Shown in pieces: positions 36,538 through 45,882 of a stretch of 64,000 bases of DNA; within the stretch, counting starts at the first letter, position 1, and each line of letters begins with the position of its first letter. Source of the DNA: Malaya genurostris (lineage: Eukaryota > Arthropoda > Insecta > Diptera > Culicidae); the NCBI RefSeq assembly GCF_030247185.1, contig NC_080571.1, positions 162,102,352 to 162,166,351 of the forward strand, given 5' to 3'. The position numbers and the translations under genes are program-made. The notes beneath the pieces are model-generated. The model was not told where the DNA came from, did no database searches, and saw nothing but the letters and a program-made list of their open reading frames with translations.

Positions 36538-37583
36538 AAGGTTTTTGGAAGATGAAGATAATGTAAAGATGATTGTTTATGACGTGTTCTTCGATTTTTG
36601 TTTAAGCTTGTCTGTAAACAGTACCGCTGAACTATCAGGGATGAATGCTTGTTCATTTGTGACGTCACGATAAAAAATCTAATCCACTAAATAAAAGACA
36701 ACAAAAGCAGAGTTTCGCCCTTTTTGATTTGTTTACTTTTATGCTTCCTTTGTGAATTATAAAGATACGCCCTAGCGCATGTTTTATAAAATTGACTGGT
36801 TTTTGCGACTAAGACAAATCTGCGAGTAATTTTATAGTCTCCCTTACTATTTCTAGTAGTAAAAGGTTCGGAAATCATCTAAAATAAAAAAAAAGTTAGT
36901 GTAGTATCGCCCTGTTTGTTGGCATGGAACAAGGAGGGCGAAATTTGCGTGAACAAATGGAATGATAGTTTCTCCCTATATAGTTCTTTGTATTACTAAG
37001 ATGGAGATTTTTGCAGAATACGAATTTTTAAACAAAATTGTAGGATTTTGAAGCATTCATAGATAGGATAGTGAAACTCGATTTGTTTACTTCTGTAAAA
37101 ATTGTCCTTCTTTGAAAAACAACTGACTTTTAAAATCTGTGCAGAATATTGAAAATCATAGAAACACATTTGACAAAATACCGAAAGCAAAATCACAGCG
37201 AGAATTTTGTTCAATAAGATAAAATTAAGTAAACCATATCAACCTAAAATTAACTAAATAGTCAATTTAACTCATCTTTAGGTATTTTTTGCATGTACCT
37301 AACGGAAACTACATAGAGCAACTTTACCTAAATTGAACGAATTGGGTGAAATGTACTTAAAATTATTTTGTTTTGCGGTTTTGTGTAGGCTAAGACTAAA
37401 CCATCAATCTGAAAAAATGTCAGAGACAAACACAGTTTCGATAGTATTACGACATAACATGCTTCATGTTATGACTGTACACGCTCTTTGAGTTGAGACT
37501 ACTCAAATTCATAAACTAGAACCGCCAGTATATCATTTATTCATACATTAGAGTAAGCGTTTAGTTTTCAAACATTTGAGTGA
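36538..37583 (+). repeat. Block P, copy 3, internally deleted
   Basis: The left part jumps directly to the right part at gtttctcc (36968-36975). In copies 1 and 2 the two parts are separated by 1.2-1.6 kb and each is bordered by gtttctcc. It ends at the tttgagtga target of the palindrome. Confidence 0.75.
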
Positions 37584-37737
37584 ACTAAATTTCTGTTTGA
37601 GCTGTTAGTAGAATGTTGTCACTAATAGTACTGTTGTTGTACCGTTGAATTCCACTATGTTATATCACGTCATTACACTCTCACAAAGTCACTATTTTCA
37701 CAGTCACTATTTTTCCGAAAGTGTATCAAACGTTATA

Positions 37738-37785
37738 ATACAGATACGTATTTCGGAATGCTATTTGCATCCTTCTTCAGTGTAT
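37738..37785 (-). ncRNA. Minimal type I hammerhead motif (left arm)
   Basis: Exact mirror of the motif at 37802-37849 on the opposite strand, 16 bp away across the palindrome centre. In a transcript, the palindrome fold would compete with the ribozyme fold. Confidence 0.62.
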
Positions 37786-37801
37786 CGGTTTTATAAAACC
37801 G

Positions 37802-37849
37802 ATACACTGAAGAAGGATGCAAATAGCATTCCGAAATACGTATCTGTAT
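37802..37849 (+). ncRNA. Minimal type I hammerhead motif (right arm)
   Basis: In order: stem I strand ATACA (37802-37806), core CTGAAGA (37807-37813, fits CUGANGA), stem II with 6 bp including one G-U and a closing A.C mismatch (37814-37832), GAAA (37833-37836), the minimal stem III TACGTA (37837-37842), TC with predicted cut after C37844, and stem I closing TGTAT (37845-37849). Very short stem III is characteristic of hammerheads in Penelope-like elements. The A.C pair next to the core may weaken cleavage. Confidence 0.65.
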
Positions 37850-38043
37850 TATAACGTTTGATACACTTTCGGAAAAATAGTGACTGTGAAAATAGTGACT
37901 TTGTGAGAGTGTAATGACGTGATATAACATAGTGGAATTCAACGGTACAACAACAGTACTATTAGTGATTTGAGTGAAGAAAATGTTTCTTGCAGTTCAG
38001 TGCGTTTTTATTATCGGAGTATTATGATCGAACTTAGGAATGC

Positions 38044-38395
38044 ATGAATACGCATTTGTTCATTGCAGAGTTGCCAGGTTATTTTTTTCAAAAATCTGTT
38101 AAAACTCAAAAATTTATCTGGATTTGTCTGGGTCTACTATATAGGTATATACAAGGAAATTTTTGCCGGGATTCATTTTCAGTGAGCAAAAAAAAGGTCT
38201 CCCCACCTATCGTAAAGATGGCAAAACCGTTAAGATCTAGCGAGATCTGACAAAATCTAGGAAAAAATGGAAAATCTGGGAAAATTTGGAAAATCTGGCA
38301 AAAGATTTAGTTTGAATGTCTGTCGAAACGAGAAATATCTGGCATTTGCCAGACAAATCTGGCAACCTGGCAGCGCTGGTTCATTGGCACATTGC
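38044..38395 (-). mobile_element. GTTGCCAG MITE, reverse copy
   Basis: Reverse complement of the 17355-17685 type: starts gagttgccaggttattt and ends gccagacaaatctggcaacc near 38370. Confidence 0.6.
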
Positions 38396-39960
38396 CGCGA
38401 AACCGAATTACCGGTAGTGACATCTGCCAATGAAAAATGGAACCAAGAAAAGAAAAATTCTTTCGAAAGCTTTCCAGGCATTAGAAAAGTGGTATTAAAA
38501 AAAGTTTAATTTAGTTTTCGCACAATAAATTAAGATCGACATTACCGCCGCAGAGTAAAAACTTTTTCTTCAACTTCTACTATGATTTTTCAAATGAATT
38601 TGCTCGTTTTTGAAAGAATTAGTTTAAAAGGTGAAGTAATTGAAAATTTTCCTACCGATTTGACATATTTTATTGAAAGTATTATCTCTAAACAAGCAGC
38701 CCCTCTACATTTCAGTTTTGCGAATAAATGCCAATTGCCGTTTCTAGATCCGATTTTTGAAACCAGGAATCATCAGTCATATATGTTTTCAATTGAATTA
38801 TCCCACAAGGATAAATTTTTTAAATATAGGTTTTTAAAGTTAAGAAAGAAAATCATTCTGTTCAAACACTCAAACGAAAAGTTAATGAATTATACAGTCA
38901 ACTCTTCTGCGCGAGCTTTGAACTAAGCGATGATGATGATTTTCAGATTTGGCTTGAAGATTCGAAAAAAATGACCGTTTTTTTTCTATGAATCGAATAC
39001 TAACATACCGAAAGGTGTGAAAATTTGGTAAAAAATCGATAATTATTGTTTTAGTAACTTTCCACGAAATGTTTGATTGACATTTAAAAAGAAATCGTAA
39101 GATGAAATATCAAATGAGAGAGGAAAAACTTTTTCTTCAACTTCTATTATGGTTTTACAAATGAATTTGCCCGTTTTTATAAGAAATCGTTGAAAAGGTG
39201 GAGCAATTAAAAATTTGCCTGCCGATTTGACAGCTCTTGCTGAAAGTATCATCCTTAGAGCAAATTCAGCAGCTGCAAGCTTCATATGGATGTTTTATAA
39301 TGTAAATGAAACTGAAACAAACGTATCCCCAGCAATCAGTTTTAGTTTTATCTATTCGACCAGTTCTACTGTCAAATTTAAAACTAGTATACACTGCCGT
39401 TCTATTTTTTCTATATTTGAAACACAGATAAAACGCTGCTGGGGCTGCCAGTTTATTTTGTTATAATTTCTAGATTTTAATTTTAATACTGACATAAATT
39501 ATGCATCTAGAATTAGAACACTCCCAACAATATGCCCATAAACAAGCAGCGCCTCCACAAGTTGATTTGCCGGTAGCGACACCTGCCAATGAAAAATGGA
39601 ACCAAGAATAAAATTAAACTCGGAGTAGGAGAAAATCATTTTCAAATTTTATACTACTACTTTTTTTAACGTAAACCACGATTAAATATGAAAAATCTTC
39701 AGAAATGTGTGAAATTGGGTAAGGTTATGTTATATCGGATGAACATTTTTGTGAACAGAGGCAAGTGTAATGTTGATTTCTCGAGCACTAGAATATATAG
39801 CGATCGAGTACCGTTTATATTTTGTACTTTTATTGTTATTTCCGGCATTTGAAAAATATTATTGAACCAAGTTGAATTATTTTTGGTAATTTTCGCACAA
39901 AAAATTGAGATCAACGTTACCACCGCAGAAAAAAAAATTCCACCATTGCTACTGTGATTT
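38396..39960 (+). repeat. Block Q, copy 3
   Basis: Collinear with copies 1 and 2. It carries a ~100-bp insertion at 38803-38900 (flanked by tgaattatcc / tgaattatac) and a ~280-bp insertion at 39257-39536 that also occurs at 54256-54545. No gene is seen. Confidence 0.7.
39257..39536 (+). repeat. Dispersed ~280-bp element, copy 1
   Basis: Interrupts block Q (tcatcctta...aaacaagcag in the other copies). A reverse copy lies at 54256-54545. Starts agcaaattcagcagctgcaa. No clear inverted ends. Confidence 0.65.
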
Positions 39961-40019
39961 TTATTTTTTGCTTTCACTCACGAACACTTTTTGTTCAGAT
40001 TTTTCTATGGAGTGCCTGG

Positions 40020-40320
40020 TCGTGTCGTCGCCCGAACTATGCAGATCTTTTGCCAGATTTTCCAAATTTTCACAGATTTTCCAAATTTTTCTAGTTTTGT
40101 AGGATCTTGCTAGATCTTTACGGTTTTGGCCTCTATACAATAGGTGGGAGACCTATTTTTTGTTCAATGAAAATGAAGCCCGTCAAAAATTTCCTTGTAT
40201 ATAGTAAAGCCAGACAAATCCAGATAAATTGAGCATTGGCAGATTTTTGTAAAAATAACCTGGCAATCATATTAACAAGATATCCAGCTCTCACATTTCC
40301 CGAACAAATCATTGGCAACA
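40020..40320 (+). mobile_element. GTTGCCAG MITE, copy 3 (5'-truncated)
   Basis: Matches 17425-17665 and then the ttaacaagatatccagctct stretch also seen at 18955-19010. Confidence 0.6.
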
Positions 40321-40326
40321 TCCGAT

Positions 40327-41009
40327 CTTCACGGGGCTAGTAAGTGATGAAGATTATATATTCAGTTTTCGCTAACAGGCTGATGACTGGCTCTCCGACG
40401 CGAACGGCTGGTAATGATGACTTTATGCCACGAAAACTGTTGCATATCACTTTTTCAACTCGTCTCAAATTAGTAAAGGGTAAGAATTCTTAGTTATACT
40501 TGAATATTATAAACAGAAGTAACAGGAGCGAAGCAATTCGCAATGACGATCTGGTGATCTCACCAAATACTGCAAACAAACAAACGCTTCGTTTTCTGGC
40601 TGTTAGAGAGAAACTAGCTCCTGCACTCTTGTTACTTGTGTAAATCAAATTCCTGCTGAATAGTGTGTAATTCGGTTTAATCGTAGTAGTGCATGATAGG
40701 TAATCAACCAGTAGGATAAAAAATAAGTCTTTTAATCAGTATTCCGCGTAGAACATTTTTCCATTGAATTTTCATTGTGTATTGCTATGAGCTTCGAGAG
40801 CTGTAAGAAACACATGTCCCCATTACAGCAAAACCTTTACTCTAATAAACGCTCTAGCGGTGGCAGTGCACATTTGTATGTGCAATTTTGTATAAATAAA
40901 TGTGAATTGCGTTCGGACCTCGAAAAAACATGCGACAGTTAAGAGCCAGTCATCAGTCTGCTAGCGAAAACTGAATATTTAATCTTCATCACTATCTTGC
41001 ACCGTGAAG
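40327..41009. mobile_element. Foldback-like element with ~78-bp imperfect TIRs
   Basis: Left arm cttcacgg...gatgaagatta...cagttttcgctaacaggctg atgactggctct pairs with the right arm from agagccagtcatcag to ccgtgaag. No clear target duplication. The interior has no gene. Confidence 0.65.
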
Positions 41010-41890
41010 CTAATTTGCTTGCAGTGAATTATGGAGCTAGAGCTTCTCTCCTACCGAGAGAAGGAGAAACAGTAGTAGGGGTGAATATTGTTCGCTCTCT
41101 TCTATTCTCGTGCATGGAAAGCCTTTTCAATAAAGCAACAAGGCTCACACTTCCTCAAAAGCGACATGATTCATAAAGCAGGTATATTCATGAATATCAT
41201 ACGCCGTGAAGCATGTATATTCATTTTCACTGCATCATTCATCCAAACCCTGCTGCGCACCCATACAATTGACATGATATGTTTAATGTGATGCCGTGTG
41301 ATGGCGTTGCTGGACTGAAAATTGATTTCGCTCCAAGCTGACAGGGTCTGCAGACATACTAACAAACCAGATTTTCAAATTTTTTTTTCAAGATTTTACG
41401 AATTTTCTCAGGTTTCGGCCTCTATACGATAGGTGGTGAGATCTTTTTTTTGCTAATTGAAAATTACGCCCGGTCTAAATTTCCTTGTATATATGTAGTA
41501 GACCCAGATAAATGCAGATAAATGTTTGAGTCAGAGGCAGATTTTTGAAAAAATAACCTGGGCAACGGCAACAGAGATGCTATTTATACAGATTTATCTG
41601 TATTATACAGATTTTTACATGCGTATACAGATTTCATGCAAAATACAGATTTTATACAGATTTTTAAAATTCATTACAGATTTATGCCGATTTTACAAAA
41701 TATAAAAAAAAAAATAAATTAAATTTTTTTGACTGAGTTCTCTTTAGTAGCAGTGGCGAGATAGAAGTGTCATAATCAATTTAGGATTCATTGATCAGAA
41801 AATATTAAAATTAAGTTGGTATTTGATTATCAGCCCTGAAATATAACGATAATAATAGTTGAAACTTAGACAAACATAATGGCTAGACTA
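41010..41890 (+). repeat. Unassigned 240 bp, then composite repeat copy 3
   Basis: 41010-41254 has a short inverted repeat (gcttctctcctaccgagaga) and nothing recognised. 41255-41890 matches 19110-19740. Confidence 0.6.
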
Positions 41891-41891
41891 A

Positions 41892-42162
41892 TGTCGTTTT
41901 TCATTGATTCCACTCGCTCGGTGCCAGTGTTTTGCCCTGACAGTTGATCAATGAAACGGTTTTGTAAAGTTTGGTTTGCACGCTTGCTGCTCTGAAAAGA
42001 AAACGGGTGCAAAATAGTTGCCCGAGAATTGCCCCGAAAGTGCATTTTTTTCGTGCGGTGCAAATCAATGAAACACAGTGCACCTGTTTTGATTGCCCGA
42101 CTGCACGAAAAGTGCACGAATCGAGCAAAACACTCCACGAGTGTTCTCAATGAAAAACGACA
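41892..42162. mobile_element. Tourist-like MITE, TAA TSD
   Basis: Inverted ends tgtcgtttttcattga and tcaatgaaaaacgaca are flanked by TAA (41889-41891 and 42163-42165). The empty site gctagactaagagttggatg is at 19735 and 33255. A 3-bp TAA/TTA duplication is the PIF/Harbinger hallmark. Length is 271 bp, GC-richer than its host. The interior has gtgcac and cgtgca words in inverted order. Confidence 0.9.
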
Positions 42163-42205
42163 TAAGAGTTGGATGACATGACTTAATAAGCGCAGAAATC
42201 CCACG

Positions 42206-42928
42206 CACAGACTAACAGACATGACAGTATGAGTAAATTCTTATAAAAATAATTTTTCGTGATGCACTAGTTCCACCTATATTGTACTGCGCGAACTATT
42301 TACTATCTGTACACCCCTTGTGGTATGTAAAAGTTTTTTTACTAGTTGGTTTCCCCTCGTTTGTCAACAGCGATCAGCTGCTTGCAGGGATGCCTGATTT
42401 CATCGAAATATTTGAAAAGGAATCGTCACAATAAATTATTGGATTACGTTGATAATATATTTAACTTTTTCGCGATGTTGGAAGGTAACCATTTATTTGA
42501 CTCAACGTTAGATGAGCAACTAGACTATTTTTTATTGTGTTGGTAATTTTCACCCGAATTTAAGTGGCGGCAGACCAGAAGCAAGTAAATATTGTAACAA
42601 AACGGGTTCGGTTTTGTATTGCGTTGGAGGATGAGAAGTAGGCACAATTATGTATATAGTTTTGGCAATATGTATTAAATCTGTATCCTGCATGAAATTC
42701 GCATGGACGTATACAAATCAATACATTACAGGTAATTCTGTATGAATGGCAACTCTGTTGGTAAATGAAAAAAATAAACACAGTCTAGATGACAGACAGG
42801 ATGTTTTTGATAGGGTAACGTGGAGCCATCATGACATATGTGAGTACTGTCCCAAATAAAGGAATATTCGAAATGACCGTTAAAATGATTGAAGAATCTA
42901 ATTTGAGTGTCCTGTCTGTTAGTCTGTG
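42206..42928. mobile_element. CACAGACTAACAGACA MITE, 7-bp TSD, copy 2
   Basis: Flanked by tcccacg (42199-42205 and 42929-42935). The empty site gaaatcccacgtgagctt is at 19778. Highly similar to 6085-6803. Confidence 0.9.
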
Positions 42929-42945
42929 TCCCACGTGAGCTTACG

Positions 42946-43109
42946 TAGAGTGCCTATAACCAGAGTGACGACATCTCATCCGTAATGCTGACAACAATTA
43001 AAAACATTCCATTAGCTTTACATTGATTTGACAGGTCGTTTGCTCATTTGGAACTGGTAGCTTTCATTCCAAACGAACAGCTGTCGCCACTCTGATTATA
43101 GTCACTCTA
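42946..43109. mobile_element. hAT-like MITE, TAGAGTG(C/A)CTATAA ends, 8-bp TSD
   Basis: The inverted ends are flanked by exact agcttacg (42938-42945 and 43110-43117). The empty site cgtgagcttacgaagtcaac is at 19783. It is 164 bp long, with most of it in the two arms. Confidence 0.9.
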
Positions 43110-43117
43110 AGCTTACG

Positions 43118-43305
43118 AAGTCAACATTTTGAAAGTATATGCGATAGAATCTATGTAATGTTAATTCCGATTGTTGATGGATTTCGATTTGATTGTGAAT
43201 ACCAGCACGGTTATAAGGCTGTGGCGCTCCAGCAAGTGCAATCGTAGCCTACATCTGGGTCATTTGGTGGGCAATCAGAGCGCTCAGAGTATAGTAAACA
43301 AACAA
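43118..43305. other. Unassigned spacer
   Basis: No gene or repeat recognised. Confidence 0.3.
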
Positions 43306-43307
43306 TA

Positions 43308-44587
43308 CACTCAAAAAAGAAATCACGTTAATTCTACTTGAAAACATACATGAATCTCATCCACCCAACATTTCACATAAATTCTATGGGGTAGATAAAT
43401 GAATTGTATCGGATTGTTCATATATCATGCATCTTATTCAATAGGTAAATAATATATCACTTGTCCGTTGGATACAACGTGATTTTCATATGTTTTAACA
43501 GAAACTCAGTTAAAACTAACATTAAAAAAGCATTTATTTGCAGAATGCATTTCTAACGGATCGCTTGTTATTTTACATCTATTTACATATTAATGGTTAC
43601 ATCATATACCTTAACGAATAGTAACTCAATGAAATTAAACTTATACTTAACTCTAAGTATAAACTTATTATCTACATTTAAAACTATTGTTGGTCGTCGA
43701 TTAAAATAATCAATACCAGTAATAATGAACCTGATGTTTCAAACGCGACATAGTGCTCATTTTGACCAATGACTACCCATAATTGCAAAATCAAGTGAAA
43801 TATTTCATCTAACGATAAAATCTCTGATTTTATAGAGTACAGCTTGATCCAATAAAAAAATTATGACAAACTGTCCTATTTTGTAGTTAATTCCTTTGTA
43901 AACAATAGAGTCGGCGGTACCGACAGAAGTTTTTCTATTTAGGATTTCTGAAAATATAAATCAATTAATCAAAAATTCTTACTTCAAACTTGAATTACAT
44001 TTTGTTTTCTCACGGAAATTATAAGATCGAAAATATTTTCGTATGCTGTTGGTTCTAAATACTTCCGGAGATCAAGAGCTCGAACAAGCCAATATCGCAT
44101 TCTACTAAAACTAAGCGCAAAATTGTATATTGAGTACTACACTAGTTTTGAAACTGTAGAAGCAACGTCTGGGCATTACATTCGTTTCGTGGAATTTGGC
44201 CTTTCTGTTTCAACAGACTTCGCAGCCGATTCTTATTGTATATAATCATTGCATGGCTAGTACTATGGATCCTACTGACACTAAGAATCCTTCCAGGTCA
44301 GGGCTGTTTTGAAACTTTACTTACCTTTAAAAACTTCCAATAACGAATGCATTATGTTCAAGCCTGCCACTAACATGTCAGCCATTTTGAGATTTGAAAT
44401 TTTCATAGAGCAATTCACTTAAACTTCGATCATGGGACTCTCCATTTGAAGATTATGTGAAAATCACATAGCTTGTACTTGGTTTCCAGATGTTATTCAT
44501 AGACATCACGTAGAATATCAAATATAAATGAAGCACTGCATTTACGTGAGTAATCCCATAAAACTAATGTGATTTATTTTTTGAGTG
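43308..44587. mobile_element. TIR element, CACTCAAAAAAGAAATCAC ends, TA TSD
   Basis: The ends cactcaaaaaagaaatcac and gtgatttattttttgagtg are inverted and flanked by TA (43306-43307 and 44588-44589). Length is 1280 bp. The subterminal zones are rich in catgtga/tcacat words. No transposase frame. It belongs by its CAC start and TA target with the other two-base-TSD elements here. Confidence 0.8.
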
Positions 44588-44589
44588 TA

Positions 44590-45331
44590 GAGCATTTCAA
44601 ATCCAGTAGTCCTAATTTCCTTATCGTAGATATAATATTCTGATCGATAATTTGTGAGGGAGTATGGTAAAGGGTACTGAAAAAAGTAGCAATATCCAGT
44701 TATTTGTTAGCCATTCTTCATCATTGTTTTAGTCTTTGCAGAAGAATGTTGACCAAAGTTACATGACTTCCTAACAGGGTATAGCAGGTGAATACAGATA
44801 TATACAGATTTTTTATTCAGAGTAATACAGATTTTATATAAAAATATCTGACATCTCTGCACGGCAACTCGTCGAGCAGATATGCCATTTATACATATTT
44901 ATCTGTATAATGTGCACATACAGATTTCATACAGAGTAAAAATTTCATTCAAATCTCCCAAATTTTATACAGATTCTTACAGATAGCACAATTATGATAG
45001 AGATAGTGAATCTTTTTGGAAAATTCGGAAATTATACATTCACACTTCCTTGCGCTAACTGTAAACTTAAATGGAATCCCACGCCTTATTTCTATTGTAC
45101 CAGACGGAATAATTTGCTGTCAACGAGCTGATGTTTATGCCTATTCATTCGAATTTGTTAAGTGTCGGCGACTGAGACAGAAAAATAGATTTAGCAAAAC
45201 GTAAAGCGTTTGAAACAAAGTAAGCGAAACTTCAAATGACTATGTCTGATTTTGCGTATTAATCGATTATTAGGTATTTGATTAATAAGAGTAGTCGATT
45301 AGTGTAATCGATTACTATTAGGCATTATATT
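44590..45331. repeat. Relics of ACAGATTT hAT-like repeats, otherwise unassigned
   Basis: 44785-44990 carries tacagattt words and cggcaactcgtcgagcag as in the TIRs of 19819-21205. No gene; the frame at 45016-45204 has no support. Confidence 0.4.
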
Positions 45332-45339
45332 CACGCTTA
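45332..45339. repeat. Left 8 bp of a split MITE terminal repeat
   Basis: The bases cacgctta are the outer part of the terminal repeat that resumes at 53205 (tacttgtggctaccca). The intact version cacgcttacttgtggctac is at 59568. The large element inserted in the TA. Confidence 0.8.
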
Positions 45340-45882
45340 CACTGATAAAAATATGGGATGTAAAATTATATGAAATACACTACCATTCGCGCTTACTGTT
45401 CATTAAATGAAAATCATGTGAATGACAAATACATTTTAATAAACATAACTTTATATTTTCATGTGAAATACCATTGAATGTTACTACAGTAAACGGAATG
45501 AATCTTCATTGATGTGACATGAACTTTATGTATGATGATTTGCATTTGAATATGTTTCCATACGAATTTGTAATGGATTGTTTTGAAATGCATAAAAAAA
45601 TTAATTTGAATTGTATCAGAATAAAAAATTTATTTCATGTGTTCCACAATTGTGATATATTGGGCTAATCTTGAATTTAAAAATAATTCATGTTTAATAT
45701 GAACATGAAGGATACGCATTTTGATTAGTGTGCACAGAAGCAGTTCTAATATAAAAACTAAACAATCTGCTCGTCTGCTTGTATGCACAGTAATCAACAA
45801 AAATGTTGAATGTTTCTAATTTGAATTTTATTGAATTACATGTTCTTCATACATTTATACATTACATGATCATATTCATTAA

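Larger units (their letters stand above)
37584..37968. mobile_element. Palindromic Penelope-like relic, 9-bp TSD
   Basis: The insertion is flanked by tttgagtga (37575-37583 and 37969-37977). The empty site acatttgagtgaagaaaatg is at 25273. From 37619 to 37968 it is a 350-bp perfect palindrome with no spacer (centre between 37793 and 37794), preceded by 35 unique bases. Each arm contains a hammerhead-like motif of the Penelope type. The same 69-residue frame appears on both strands, a consequence of symmetry, not a gene. Confidence 0.88.

Noticed and set aside
37645..37942. Identical 69-residue frames on opposite strands
   Set aside because: Mirror effect of the perfect palindrome.
41866..42222. 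118-residue frame over the Tourist-like MITE
   Set aside because: Runs through a MITE and its flank; absent at the empty site.
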